Below, piece by piece: positions 35,339-44,185 of a stretch of DNA of 64,000 bases. The position numbers were made by a program, and so were the translations under genes. The notes under the pieces are model-generated. The model searched no databases. It was given only the letters and a program-made list of their open reading frames with translations, and was not told where the DNA came from. The first letter of the stretch is position 1. Each line of letters opens with the position of its first letter. This stretch comes from Pseudobdellovibrionaceae bacterium. GTDB taxonomy: Bacteria > Bdellovibrionota > Bdellovibrionia > Bdellovibrionales > UBA1609. The DNA is taken from contig CANEZP010000019.1 of NCBI GenBank assembly GCA_947444305.1, positions 17,763 through 81,762 on the forward strand, in the 5' to 3' direction.

Positions 35339-36205
35339 TTAAATCCTCGTCGCGTAAAGGACCCAGTCGCCTTTTTGCCGGCGCTCGAGCCAATCGGCTT
35401 TGAAGCCGGCGAGAAAATCTTTTTCGCGCTCGGTAATGATACCGGAGACGATCAGCCAGCCGCCCGGATTCAAGCGCGCCTTAAGCGAATCTTGAATGCG
35501 GACCAAAACACCGTCGATGATGTTCGCACAAACGACGTCGAACTTGTCGTCGAGGTTTTCCACCTGTCGCTCGTCCAGTTCGATATCGCCGGTTTTATTC
35601 AATTCAAAATTTTCCTTAGCCACCCGGCGTGAATCCGCCTCGATTTCGGTAGCGGAAACTTTGGCGATCTCTAATTGTTTGGCGAGGATCGCTAGGATGC
35701 CCGTACCCGTGCCGACATCCAGTAAGCTCTGCGGCTTTTGTTTTTGCACCACTTCGAATAGAAATTCGGCCACGAGCTGAGTGGTTTCGTGGGTGCCGGT
35801 GCCGAAGGCCATGCCGGGATCTACCATGATGGGAAAGCTCGCTTCCGCGGGCACGGGCAACCAACTGGGCACGACCCAGTGGGCGCCGACCAGCGAGAAC
35901 GGCACGAAGCCCTTCTTCCATTCGGCGAGCCAATCTTTATTTTCTTCCCCTTTGATGCGCAACATGACCGAAGGGAAACGTGAACGTACGAGCTCGATGA
36001 AACCGGGAGCGGGCAATTTACCGAAGTAAATTTCGAGATTTCGTTTTTCAGGAATTTTCGTGAAGACGTCTTCTTCACCTTCGGGTTGCTCAAAGGGAAG
36101 CGACTCGCTCATGCCGAGGGCGCCCCAATCAAAAGCATTTACGCTAAGAAATTCTTCGGCGCGGGCGTCGACGTTCGATAGATGCACGACAAAATACTGA
36201 CTCAC
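35339..36205 (-). CDS. prmA: Ribosomal protein L11 methyltransferase PrmA
   Basis: 288 residues: PrmA substrate domain (1-115), then a Rossmann methyltransferase with DPGMAFGTGTHETT (about 127-140), LLDVGTGTGILAI motif I (about 160-172) and VVCANIIDGVL post-motif (about 227-237). It trimethylates ribosomal protein L11. GTG start overlaps the stop of the HAAS-domain gene (GTGA). Confidence 0.95.
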   Translation of the reverse strand: MSQYFVVHLSNVDARAEEFLSVNAFDWGALGMSESLPFEQPEGEEDVFTKIPEKRNLEIYFGKLPAPGFIELVRSRFPSVMLRIKGEENKDWLAEWKKGFVPFSLVGAHWVVPSWLPVPAEASFPIMVDPGMAFGTGTHETTQLVAEFLFEVVQKQKPQSLLDVGTGTGILAILAKQLEIAKVSATEIEADSRRVAKENFELNKTGDIELDERQVENLDDKFDVVCANIIDGVLVRIQDSLKARLNPGGWLIVSGIITEREKDFLAGFKADWLERRQKGDWVLYATRI

Positions 36206-37128
36206 TCTTTTTTCACCAATCCGTTAATTACGTTCACTTTAACTTTCAGCGCGTTTTTCGCGGCTGACCGGGGGAAGAAATCTTTTAAACCGTTCTTCAC
36301 TTTGACTTCGAAGTCGTAGGTCCTAGCCGGATCCGTTTTGATATTTACCTTGCCGTTGTCGAGCGCGATGTCGAGCGGACCGCCGGGCTTTTCGATATCC
36401 ATGTGGCCGTTCACGCCTCGCACTTCGGTCGCCAGTCCGAGCGGAACGGCGACCGCGCACTTAACTAAATTCAATTTATCCAAGTTCAAGGTCATCACTC
36501 CGGCAACGACGGCCACTTCCGGTGCCGTCTGCGATGCGGCCTTACAGTCCCAAGTGATTTTACGGCCGGCCGCGACCGAAAGATCGAGCTTTGCCGTATT
36601 GAAAGGAATCTTGAGAACGCGAACCGAACCGGTCAGCGTCTCTTCACCTTTCACTTCGACGCCGTCGCCGCCGCCGGCATTGACGAGTAGATCACCGATT
36701 TTGACTTGCCCGATTTTTTCGTTCACGTCGATGAGGCCGCCGAGCAAAAGGATTCGGCCTTTTTCATCGTCTATTTTGACGAGCGGACTAAAATACCAAA
36801 TTGCCGACATACCCGCGAAGAACACGAGTCCGAAGAAGGCGACCGTACCGATCGCGAGCCACTTGAACCATGCGCCCCCGCGACGGCGGGGCCGCTCAAC
36901 GGCGATTCCCTTCTCGGCTAGATATTTATGCGCAACCATCTTCGGCGAACCGAGATCCTCAAGGACGCGGTCGATCGCGCGCTCCGGATCCCCCGTCATT
37001 TTCGCTTCGGCATCGATTACGTGAGCTTTGATTTCGGTGATGATTTCGGCGCGCCGGCTTACCGGCAGCGGCTTCAACTCGCGGTCGAGCTGTAAAAGGT
37101 AATGCTCAAGTTTGACTTCACGGTTCAT
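36202..37128 (-). CDS. HAAS/DUF1700-type membrane protein controlled by a PadR regulator
   Basis: 308 residues: an N-terminal helical HAAS-type domain (about 1-75; SRRAEIITEIKAHVIDAEAK), basic RPRRRGG, one transmembrane helix (about 88-112) and an extracytoplasmic beta-rich domain (~115-305) of the adhesin/DUF4097 kind. HAAS domains couple membrane proteins to other partners; PadR plus HAAS gene pairs are common. It follows padR by 10 bases and overlaps prmA by 4. GAGGG precedes the ATG by about 8 nt. Confidence 0.78.
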   Translation of the reverse strand: MNREVKLEHYLLQLDRELKPLPVSRRAEIITEIKAHVIDAEAKMTGDPERAIDRVLEDLGSPKMVAHKYLAEKGIAVERPRRRGGAWFKWLAIGTVAFFGLVFFAGMSAIWYFSPLVKIDDEKGRILLLGGLIDVNEKIGQVKIGDLLVNAGGGDGVEVKGEETLTGSVRVLKIPFNTAKLDLSVAAGRKITWDCKAASQTAPEVAVVAGVMTLNLDKLNLVKCAVAVPLGLATEVRGVNGHMDIEKPGGPLDIALDNGKVNIKTDPARTYDFEVKVKNGLKDFFPRSAAKNALKVKVNVINGLVKKE

Positions 37129-37138
37129 AATCTTGCCC

Positions 37139-37474
37139 TCACTTTCGTATCTTCGATACCAAGTCGGTCATTCTTAGAAACTCATCTTCCATTTCGTTAA
37201 GCGATTGAACGCCTTTTTTCGTCAGCGCGTAGAATTTGCGCGGGTGCCCCTTGAGGTTCGCGGTTTCCCACGTCGAACTTAACAGCCCGTCGCCGGTCAT
37301 ACGACTAAGCAACGGATAAAGCGTACCCTCTTTTAAGGTAAGTTCGAGCGACGCCAATTTTTCCAGGATTTCTAAACCGTACATCCGCTTTTGCTGACGG
37401 ATAAGGAGCAACAAACAAAGCTCGAGGTAGCCCTTTTTAACCTGCACGCGCCAATTGTCGAGATCCAATTGCAT
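37139..37474 (-). CDS. PadR-family transcriptional regulator
   Basis: 111 residues of winged-helix PadR type: KGYLELCLLLLIRQQKRMYGLEILEKL (about 15-40), LKEGTLYPLLSRM recognition region (about 48-60) and the dimerisation helix at the end. Start at ATG 37474 (MQLDLDNWRVQVKKG); a longer frame would run across the operator. A perfect palindrome (37480-37502) lies just before the start codon, so it probably represses its own operon with the HAAS gene. Confidence 0.9.
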   Translation of the reverse strand: MQLDLDNWRVQVKKGYLELCLLLLIRQQKRMYGLEILEKLASLELTLKEGTLYPLLSRMTGDGLLSSTWETANLKGHPRKFYALTKKGVQSLNEMEDEFLRMTDLVSKIRK

Positions 37475-37479
37475 ACGAC

Positions 37480-37502
37480 TATACCTAGCCAAGCTAGGTA
37501 TA
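37480..37502. promoter_or_regulatory. Palindromic operator at the padR start
   Basis: TATACCTAGC - CAA - GCTAGGTATA: perfect 10-bp arms with a 3-bp spacer, beginning 6 bp before the padR ATG. Position and symmetry suit a PadR dimer acting as autorepressor; no other such palindrome is seen in this area. Confidence 0.75.
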
Positions 37503-37533
37503 CCGGTCAAGCCTGGTCGTCGCGGATTACGCG

Positions 37534-38121
37534 CTACTGCAAGATGGGGGATTCGACCGGCGCCTGGGTCGGCGGTTCGGGATTAGGCGCCGGAGCTTCG
37601 CTAGATACTTTCACGGAATTAACCACGATCTGCGCGGGTTCGGGCCGGGACTGAGGCTGGGGCGCGGGGCTCGAAGCGACGGGTTCAGCCGCACTCTCGG
37701 CTTCGGCCTTTTTCGAATCTTTGCCGGAATCTTTCTCGCTCGTTGCGCTATCCATGTCTAGGCGGTCGCCCACCATGATGAAGTTGTCTTCGAGAATGGG
37801 CGCGTTTTCACGCGTGAACTCCGAGAACAAACGCGCAACCGAGATCCCTTTTTGCACGTGGATGATCTTGATTTTAGCGACCTTCAACTGCAGGTCGCCG
37901 GCCGAGCGGTTTTGGTAATTGTCGTAAAGAGGCATGCGGCGCTCAACGGTGATGACCATGCCCGAGTTCAAACCCGATTCACTGCCGCCGTTGATGTAGA
38001 AATCGCGGTAAACTATTTCGGTATCGGACATCGGTAAATTTTTACGCACATCAAAGATGGTGAGATCGCCCGCGAACGCGGCGTTCGAGACTGCCAAGCC
38101 AAAGACCAAGATATACTTCAC
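37534..38121 (-). CDS. Exported protein, FlgT-C-terminal-like
   Basis: 195 residues with signal peptide (KYILVFGLAVSNAAFAGD). The core VYRDFYINGGSESGLNSGMVITVERRMPLYD (about 38-66 in pieces) resembles the 'vyxxxGxxxGVxxGxxl' beta domain at the end of FlgT and related flagellar/LPO proteins, and the rest is a proline-rich acidic tail (~125-195). GTG 38121 has AAGGA 8 nt upstream; the ATG 9 bases earlier has no spacing to a ribosome binding site. Function uncertain; the basal-body link is inference. Confidence 0.65.
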   Translation of the reverse strand: MKYILVFGLAVSNAAFAGDLTIFDVRKNLPMSDTEIVYRDFYINGGSESGLNSGMVITVERRMPLYDNYQNRSAGDLQLKVAKIKIIHVQKGISVARLFSEFTRENAPILEDNFIMVGDRLDMDSATSEKDSGKDSKKAEAESAAEPVASSPAPQPQSRPEPAQIVVNSVKVSSEAPAPNPEPPTQAPVESPILQ

Positions 38122-38226
38122 GGCGACCATCCTTATTTGATGTTCAGGGGAAAACCCTTACCCGTCTCTAATCGGGAAAAATTTGCCGCGGCTTAACGTC
38201 TAGCGACTACGGTCGAGGTTTGTATT

Positions 38227-38982
38227 ATGGTCCGCCCCATGACTGCCTTATTCATCTTTCTTACCGCTATTCTCGCCGCCGTTTACTTCAACAAGCGCCG
38301 TTGGTCGCTGGTCTTGGTCGCGCTGCTCGCCATCCACCTGATGCTTTCGGGCAGCGGCATCGTCACACGGACATTACTCAGAAATTTACAAACGGCCGCG
38401 CGCATCGACCCACCCGAATGGCGCACGCGCAACGTAGTGGTCGTGCTCGGCTTCGGTACGGTGAAGTGGACCTCGCCCGAAAGCGTAACCTCGGCGTCGT
38501 TTGCTTACGCCCGCCTGTTCGAAGGCCTGCGGCTCTATAAGGATTGCGTGAAGACGGCGAAGGTTTGCCGGCTGCTGGTGAGCGGCGGCGATCCCATGCG
38601 CAACGGCGAGGCCGAGGCCGACGTCATGGCCCGCGAGCTTGAATCGGCCGGGGTTCCAAAAGGTGATTTGATCATCGAGAACAAGAGCAACAACACATTC
38701 CAGAACGCGAAGTACTCGGCGCCCCTACTCGAAGGCTTCGACCGCATCCACTTAGTCACTTCCGGCGTGCACATGCGGCGAGCGATGACCTTCTTCACTC
38801 ACTTCATCAGGGACGTGACCCCCGCACCGGCCGACCGTATGAATTCGCTGCTCACGATTTTGCCGGTTTCGCCGAACTTAATTTATTTTGATTTTGCCGT
38901 GCACGAGTACGCAGGCATGCTTACGTACCACGTCTACAACTGGATGGGCTGGAACCCACCGCCGGTTTCTAAAGTGGACTAA
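38227..38982 (+). CDS. YdcF-like (DUF218) membrane-anchored protein
   Basis: 251 residues: two N-terminal hydrophobic helices (about 5-22 and 28-45) then a DUF218 domain with VVVLGFGT (about 70-77), LLVSGGDPMRNGEAEAD (about 116-132), NTFQNA and LVTSGVHMRRA. Family members such as SanA/ElyC act in envelope biogenesis. A GAGG 9 nt before ATG 38227 supports this start. It converges on fliW with a 4-base overlap. Confidence 0.87.
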   Translation: MVRPMTALFIFLTAILAAVYFNKRRWSLVLVALLAIHLMLSGSGIVTRTLLRNLQTAARIDPPEWRTRNVVVVLGFGTVKWTSPESVTSASFAYARLFEGLRLYKDCVKTAKVCRLLVSGGDPMRNGEAEADVMARELESAGVPKGDLIIENKSNNTFQNAKYSAPLLEGFDRIHLVTSGVHMRRAMTFFTHFIRDVTPAPADRMNSLLTILPVSPNLIYFDFAVHEYAGMLTYHVYNWMGWNPPPVSKVD

Positions 38983-39506
38983 CCTTCGACTTCGGGTGGG
39001 CGCGGGAGTTTGACCGCGACGTCGGTATAGGCGGTTTGATTTTTGATCGAGGCCGAAGGATTTTGCACCACGCGCTGTTGGAGGCGGGTGAAAATCGGTT
39101 CGCGAATCGCTAAGGAATTGTCTTGAAGGACGCACTGCCGGGCCAAACGTTTGGCCACGTTAATCACGATCGGGGCCTTAAGATTGGCCGTCATTTGCGT
39201 CGGGTCTTGCGGAATAGTGATGATCGCGAACGAGCGCGTGCCCTCTTTATTGGGCAAATTCAAAACTTCTAAATCGTGTTTGGTCAGCGAAACGGAGTAA
39301 TTCGAAGTGAAAAGCTCGGGCTCAAGCAGCGGAAAGGCAATTCCGGGTTCGTCGCAGGACTGAAGCCAGGCAAAGATTTCGTCGGAGGGATCATCCAAGA
39401 GCACGAACCGACGTAGCTCATTGAAGCCCAGCAAACCTTCCGGAAACTGGATTACGTCATCAGTTGTGATGGATATAACGCCAAAACGACTCGTATGAAC
39501 TGTCAC
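38979..39506 (-). CDS. fliW: Flagellar assembly factor FliW
   Basis: 175 residues with the FliW beta-barrel pattern (FPEGLLGFNELRRFVLLDD, about 21-39; LLEPELF; QCVLQDN near 128-134) plus a slightly longer C-terminus than the usual ~150. FliW binds flagellin and CsrA; when flagellin is low FliW frees CsrA inhibition of flagellin mRNA translation in Bacillus and Campylobacter. GTG start with GAGGGGGG before it. It follows csrA on the same strand, so the pair forms one regulatory unit. Confidence 0.94.
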   Translation of the reverse strand: MTVHTSRFGVISITTDDVIQFPEGLLGFNELRRFVLLDDPSDEIFAWLQSCDEPGIAFPLLEPELFTSNYSVSLTKHDLEVLNLPNKEGTRSFAIITIPQDPTQMTANLKAPIVINVAKRLARQCVLQDNSLAIREPIFTRLQQRVVQNPSASIKNQTAYTDVAVKLPRPPEVEG

Positions 39507-39629
39507 CCAACCCCCCTCTTCAAGTTTAGGATGCCCCTACTTATAGGGACTCTTCAACTCTAAATGCGGGTTAATAACGCACAACGAAAATAGGAAGGGA
39601 GCGCGACAGCGATCCCGTAATATGCGGCT

Positions 39630-39860
39630 TTACTTAGACTTAAGAAGTTCGGCGACCGCTTTTGAGCTGTCGCTGGTCGTGCTTGCCGATTCTTGATTTT
39701 GATTTTGAATCGCTAGATAGACTTCTTCACGATGAATCTTCGTGTCTTTGGGCGCTTCGATACCGAGGCGCACTTGTTTGCCTTTGATCTGCACAACACG
39801 AATTTTAATATGATCGTCGATCGCGATGCTTTCGCCGAGTTTACGCGTAAGGACCAACAT
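39630..39860 (-). CDS. csrA: Carbon storage/translational regulator CsrA
   Basis: 76 residues: MLVLTRKLGESIAIDDHIKI then VRLGIEAPKDTKIHREEVY, the complete CsrA RNA-binding core (R6, V/L near 42, R44 equivalents). A C-terminal tail of about 20 polar residues (SASTTSDSSKAVAE) extends the normal ~60. The ATG at 39860 has GGAG 6 nt upstream. Likely target: flagellin leaders with GGA motifs, controlled through FliW. Confidence 0.95.
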   Translation of the reverse strand: MLVLTRKLGESIAIDDHIKIRVVQIKGKQVRLGIEAPKDTKIHREEVYLAIQNQNQESASTTSDSSKAVAELLKSK

Positions 39861-39986
39861 TCCAGACTCCTTCAACATCCTAGTCAAAGCTACGCTCTGG
39901 GGAGCAAGATGACTGATCTACCCCAGGCGAATCTCTCTACGGCAGATTCTTAAGAATGCTTTAGGTAGTCTTATGAGAGACGAAAG

Positions 39987-40538
39987 TCAAGGTAGCGAAC
40001 CCGCGCTCGTGAGTTGCGCGCAGACGCTCTGGAGTGGCCGGAAATAAACATCCTCCCCGTCTGAAAATTTACATGGGCGACCAGCCTTTGCGCTCTGGTC
40101 GAGGACCACGGCGAGCGTGCATTCCAAGGCTAAACCTTTATCCGGTTTCTTCTTCCAATCGGCGATGATTCTTTCGCGAGTCGCTTCGGAATTATGAGCG
40201 GCCGAGCGCAATCGTTCACGAATTTGCGAACGGAAGGCGGCCAATTTTTTGGCTTCGATCATGGTCGAATTGTTCATGGAATCAAAGGCTTCGGTAGACC
40301 CGCAAACGACGTCGCGCCAGAAAACTCCGGTTTTAGATTTTTTGTCCTGCGCCCATTCCTTGTAAACCGATAGCGTGTCACGGATGTCATCATGAACGCT
40401 CTGCGGTCCGGGCAAGTTCACGGTTTCGGTTCGCGCAACGGGAACCAGCCGCGCTTCCCCTCCCGAGGCCAACGTCTCGGCGTGGGCGAATTGAAATGCG
40501 GGTGCGATCAACAACAGCGACAGAATAAGTTTGTTCAT
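39987..40538 (-). CDS. Exported protein of unknown function
   Basis: 183 residues with a clean signal peptide (MNKLILSLLLIAPAFQFAHAE, cleaved near 20). The mature protein is helical in the middle (about 55-135; SEATRERIIADWKKK) and contains four cysteines (VVCGS, LECT, RPCK, SVCA) likely forming two disulfides. No family recognised. It lies between csrA and the flgL terminator-like hairpin. Confidence 0.7.
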   Translation of the reverse strand: MNKLILSLLLIAPAFQFAHAETLASGGEARLVPVARTETVNLPGPQSVHDDIRDTLSVYKEWAQDKKSKTGVFWRDVVCGSTEAFDSMNNSTMIEAKKLAAFRSQIRERLRSAAHNSEATRERIIADWKKKPDKGLALECTLAVVLDQSAKAGRPCKFSDGEDVYFRPLQSVCAQLTSAGSLP

Positions 40539-40594
40539 GCTTTATCGTTACTTCAACGTACGTGCCGCGCGGGCGCGAAAATAAGCGATCGCCG

Positions 40595-40613
40595 CCGTCT
40601 CACATTGAGACGG
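40595..40613 (-). terminator. Hairpin at the end of the flgKL operon
   Basis: Perfect 8-bp stem CCGTCTCA/TGAGACGG with a 3-nt loop, 28 bases after the flgL stop. The T-rich stretch after it is weak (TTATTTTC further on). Confidence 0.5.
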
Positions 40614-40640
40614 TGCCGTAACTGGTCAGGCGGTGCGCGA

Positions 40641-41699
40641 TTATTTAATGAAGTCGAGCAAACTCGGCTGAATCAATTTGCCGGAGGTTTGCAAGGTCGC
40701 CTGCAGGGTATTTTCGGTCTTGGTAATATCACTGACGGTCGAGAAAATATCGGCGTCCTCGAGCTGGGAGATCGAGATCTGATTATCGACTTTTTGTTTT
40801 TCGAGCGACTGCACGAAATTATCGAGAACCGAACTGCGCGAGCCCACTTGCGAGCGCGTAAGCACAACCTGGTTCAAGCCGTCGTCTAAATGATCGAGCG
40901 TATTCTGCACGGCCTGCTTATCGTTCGTACGCAACGCCGTTTCCAGATCCTTAACTATACTAAATAGATTCACGCCGGCGGGCGGCTCGACCGGCTTCGG
41001 CGGCACCTCGGGCTCGGGGCCGCGGAGTCCGAGAATGCTGGCGGGGCCGCGCAGCTCGATCGGATCCATCGTCTTCATCTTCTGCGCGTCGAGTTCTTCG
41101 ATCGAACGCGCCTGCGGCACGGAAGGCTTAGCCATCCCGTTACGATCGATGCCGTCACCGAGGAACACGCGGCCGCCCGGTACGTTCATCGCGACGAAGG
41201 CTTCTTTATCGATGTGGATGTTCATCTCGCCGGGGTCACCGTTGTATTCGCCCTTGAGATTGAAAGGCGCTTGCTGCGTGCTGAACCCGCCGAAGATGAA
41301 GCGGTCGCCGAGCTTACGGTTACCGATGTTCACCATTTGACTATAAAGCTGTTCAATTTCAATGGCGACGGCGCGGCGGGAATCTTCGTTGGCGCTGGCG
41401 TCGTTACTCTGCCCGATCGCGAGTTCTTTCGCGCGCATGATGACTTCGCTCAATTCGCCGAGCGATTGATCGGTGTATTCTAGAAAAGATTTTGCGTAGT
41501 TAAGACTCTTCGAAAACTGTTTGTTGCCTTGCAGATCGATACGGTTGCCGAGCACACGGCTCGCGGCTAAGGGATCATCGGACGGCTTCGTCACGCGCTT
41601 CTGGGTGGCCGCTTGATTTTGCAGCTCGGCCATTTGCGTGCGGTTTTTGCCGACGTTGGTCTTCACCTGATCATATTGCATCTTATCCGCGATACGCAC
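40641..41699 (-). CDS. flgL: Hook-filament junction protein FlgL (HAP3)
   Basis: 352 residues with flagellin-like ends: MRIADKMQYDQVKTNVGKNRTQMAELQNQAATQKRVTKPSDDPLAASRVL (N) and QISISQLEDADIFSTVSDITKTENTLQATLQTSGKLIQPSLLDFI (C). FlgL joins hook-associated FlgK to the filament. The start is GTG with AAGGGA upstream. The gene follows flgK after 11 bases. Confidence 0.93.
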   Translation of the reverse strand: MRIADKMQYDQVKTNVGKNRTQMAELQNQAATQKRVTKPSDDPLAASRVLGNRIDLQGNKQFSKSLNYAKSFLEYTDQSLGELSEVIMRAKELAIGQSNDASANEDSRRAVAIEIEQLYSQMVNIGNRKLGDRFIFGGFSTQQAPFNLKGEYNGDPGEMNIHIDKEAFVAMNVPGGRVFLGDGIDRNGMAKPSVPQARSIEELDAQKMKTMDPIELRGPASILGLRGPEPEVPPKPVEPPAGVNLFSIVKDLETALRTNDKQAVQNTLDHLDDGLNQVVLTRSQVGSRSSVLDNFVQSLEKQKVDNQISISQLEDADIFSTVSDITKTENTLQATLQTSGKLIQPSLLDFIK

Positions 41700-41710
41700 T
41701 TAAACTTCCC

Positions 41711-43138
41711 TTACATCCGTTTCAAGTTGAGTACGGTGTCCATCATTTCATCGGCCGTGCGAACCATTCGCGCCGAAGCGTCGAACGCTTTTTGAAACTC
41801 GATCATCTTCGTCATCTCTTCGTCGATGCTGACGCCCGAGATGGATTCGCGCAGGTTTTTCAACTGCCCGACGATATCGCCTTGCGATTCGGCTGCCGAG
41901 TTCGCCCGCTGCGCTTCGATCCCGATCTTACCGACGAGCGCATTGTAGTGATCGTCGAGCGTCGTCTTGCCGCCGTCGAAAACACCTTTGTATTGCAAAC
42001 CGGAAAGCACGTTGGCCATGCGGTTATCGCCCGCGGCATCGGGCTGCGCACCCGCGGCGATGCGGCCGACATCGTTGCTGACCGCTTCGCTAAGCTTCAT
42101 ATTTTCGGCGGCGCCGTCGACGCTGTAGTTATCTGCGAAAAACAAATTACCGGTTTGCCCATTACGGTCGTAACCTTGAACGTGCGCCATGTTCACTTCT
42201 TCGGTGACCTTCGCGGCAAGTTGATCCATCCCGCCGATAAAATCGTTAACGACCGAGTCACGTACTTCGAGCAATCCACCCAGCTCGCCACCCTTGATCT
42301 GCTTCGTAATGTTCACGGGCGTGGAGTGATCCGTAGATTTGTAGAAGATGTCGACGTTGCCTTCGCGCTTGTTATCGCGGCCCGGGGTCGAAGCGGTGAC
42401 TAAATCGCGCTGCGAATGCCCGCTGACCAAAACGCCCGTGCCCGCGACCGAAATCGCCAGCATACCGTCTTTGCTCTCGGCCGACTTGATGCTCACTTTT
42501 TCACCGAGTTGTTTCACCAAAAGGTCACGGCGATCGCGTTCGTCGTTGGCGGGCGTGCCGTTCAATTCGATCGTTTGAATCTTTTGGTTAAGCTGCGCGA
42601 TTTCGCGCGTCGATTGGTTGATCTCTTCGACTTTTAAGCCGATCCGAAAATCGGCGTCGTTTTGAATCTCTTTGAGCTGTCCATTTACGCGGTTGAAATC
42701 TTTCGCGAGGTATTCGGCGGATTCTTTAACTTGCGTACGGGTCGCGAGACTTTCCGGATTGTTCGACAGCTCACGGAACGAGTTGAAGAAGTTGCCGAGC
42801 GAATGGTTCAGACCCTTATTCACTTGCTCGTTATAAACTTGCTCCACGCGGCCGAGCATTTCGGATTTTGACGTTTGGTAACCGAGTTGGTTGCCCTCGT
42901 GCTCTAATTGTTTTTCTAAATATTCATTGTTGGTGCGATTGACTTGGCTGGCGCGCGCGCCCATGCCGATGCGCAAACGGCCTTCGCCGACCGATTCGTT
43001 GGTGACCATGTCGACGCGTTGGCGCGAATAGCCTTCGGTGGATTTGTTGGCAATGTTGTGGGCGGTGGTCTGCAAGGCCGTTTGGCTATTCGCCAAAGAC
43101 CGCCGGCCGACGTCCATCATGGACCAAATGCGCGACAT
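41711..43138 (-). CDS. flgK: Hook-filament junction protein FlgK (HAP1)
   Basis: 475 residues: N-terminal SRIWSMMDVGRRSLANSQTALQTTAHNIANKSTEGYSRQRV and C-terminal SGVSIDEEMTKMIEFQKAFDASARMVRTADEMMDTVLNLKRM, both FlgK D0/D1 hallmarks, with a variable surface domain between. It is added after the hook and before FlgL. The ATG at 43138 has GGAAG 7 nt upstream. Order flgM-flgN-flgK-flgL is conserved. Confidence 0.95.
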   Translation of the reverse strand: MSRIWSMMDVGRRSLANSQTALQTTAHNIANKSTEGYSRQRVDMVTNESVGEGRLRIGMGARASQVNRTNNEYLEKQLEHEGNQLGYQTSKSEMLGRVEQVYNEQVNKGLNHSLGNFFNSFRELSNNPESLATRTQVKESAEYLAKDFNRVNGQLKEIQNDADFRIGLKVEEINQSTREIAQLNQKIQTIELNGTPANDERDRRDLLVKQLGEKVSIKSAESKDGMLAISVAGTGVLVSGHSQRDLVTASTPGRDNKREGNVDIFYKSTDHSTPVNITKQIKGGELGGLLEVRDSVVNDFIGGMDQLAAKVTEEVNMAHVQGYDRNGQTGNLFFADNYSVDGAAENMKLSEAVSNDVGRIAAGAQPDAAGDNRMANVLSGLQYKGVFDGGKTTLDDHYNALVGKIGIEAQRANSAAESQGDIVGQLKNLRESISGVSIDEEMTKMIEFQKAFDASARMVRTADEMMDTVLNLKRM

Positions 43139-43198
43139 ACTATCTTCCTTCAATCCATCCGTGGATTGAAATCGTTAAACCCGTTCAATGACTGAGGA

Positions 43199-43720
43199 CT
43201 ACGCTTCCCTGCTTACGAGTTGACCGGAGGCCGTGTGGCCTTCGACTTCACCCTTTTTCTTATACGTGGGCTTTTCGTCCAACGTGCCCTTGATTGCATT
43301 CATCGCGCCCGTAATATTCGTCAAAGCGCTTTGCACTAAAATTTCGTTGCCGCGATTGTACTCTTGCACACGGCGGAGCAAAAGTTCGAGGACCGAGTGA
43401 ATATTGCGAAGTTTATCGGCCGGACCGTCGGGGAGATATTTTGCGATCTCGAGCAAGCGCGGTTGTTCGGCTTTTAGATCTAAAGCCGCGCCGAGCTGAA
43501 CGGCCGCGGTCACACGCTGCGATTCAAGCGCGCGGATCTTCAGCAGCATGGCTTCTTTTGCTTTATTATTTTCGTTTAAATCATCGAGGTGCGCCGAAAT
43601 CAAAATGTCTTTTTCTTTGCGGACGACTTCGAGCAAATGGCGATACACCTTGATCTGTTCTTCAAGAACAGACACCAAGGAGATCACCAGGTCATTTGCG
43701 GCTTGCGAAATTTCCCCCAC
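43199..43720 (-). CDS. flgN: FlgN-family flagellar export chaperone
   Basis: 173 residues, helical; LVSVLEEQIKVYRHLLEVVRKEKDILISAHLDDLNENNKAKEAMLLKIRALE (about 14-65) is the FlgN pattern. FlgN chaperones FlgK and FlgL to the export gate. GTG start with AAGGGG 8 nt upstream. It lies between flgM and flgK, its usual place. Confidence 0.88.
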   Translation of the reverse strand: MGEISQAANDLVISLVSVLEEQIKVYRHLLEVVRKEKDILISAHLDDLNENNKAKEAMLLKIRALESQRVTAAVQLGAALDLKAEQPRLLEIAKYLPDGPADKLRNIHSVLELLLRRVQEYNRGNEILVQSALTNITGAMNAIKGTLDEKPTYKKKGEVEGHTASGQLVSREA

Positions 43721-43739
43721 TCAAAACCCCTTGTCCGGA

Positions 43740-44069
43740 TTAATCCGGAATCGTCATGTGTTCGTCGACCAAGCGATCGGCGATGGCTTCGGCGTCGACT
43801 TTGTAATTGCCTTCGTCGATCATCTTTTGCAAGCGTGCGACTTTCGCTTCGTCAACCGTCATCGGTGAGCTTGCGATCTCTTTCGCCTTCGCCATCATCT
43901 GTGCGCGCTCGGAAACGTTAACGTTCGACGAGCCTTTTAAGTTTGCGCTGCTTTTTACTGAGCCGGGCTGAATATCTTTTTTCAACGCCGCCGCGGAGTC
44001 GGCTTTGCCTAATTTTCCGGCGTCTAAATTACCCGACGGATTTCCAATTTTATTGTTTGAAACTTTCAT
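43740..44069 (-). CDS. flgM: Anti-sigma-28 factor FlgM
   Basis: 109 residues with a flexible N-terminal half and the conserved C-terminal sigma-28 binding region VNVSERAQMMAKAKEIASSPMTVDEAKVARLQKMIDEGNYKVDAEAIADRLVDE (about 50-103). FlgM blocks FliA until it is exported through the completed hook. GAGGAG 6 nt upstream of ATG. It provides the timing control for the sigma-28-type flagellin promoters seen upstream. Confidence 0.92.
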   Translation of the reverse strand: MKVSNNKIGNPSGNLDAGKLGKADSAAALKKDIQPGSVKSSANLKGSSNVNVSERAQMMAKAKEIASSPMTVDEAKVARLQKMIDEGNYKVDAEAIADRLVDEHMTIPD

Positions 44070-44185
44070 CGCCGCTCCTCGTTTATCTCTTCTAAAAGTG
44101 TACCATATTGAGACGTTGTCTAGCGCAAATTATCATTCTAAGTTCCGGTCTTTAGTGATGACCGGCAGCGCTTACGCCTATCGCA

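Noticed and set aside
36338..37024. Open frame of 228 codons antisense to the HAAS-domain gene
   Set aside because: Ser/Pro/Thr-rich low-information product; no start signal; sense gene is supported by operon structure.
39880..39940. Possible sigma-28-like promoter before csrA (CTAAAGCAT ... GCCGTAGA)
   Set aside because: Spacing is one base too long and the -10 is poor.
41792..42403. Open frame of 203 codons antisense to flgK
   Set aside because: Complement shadow; flgK has the HAP1 end signatures and the correct operon order.
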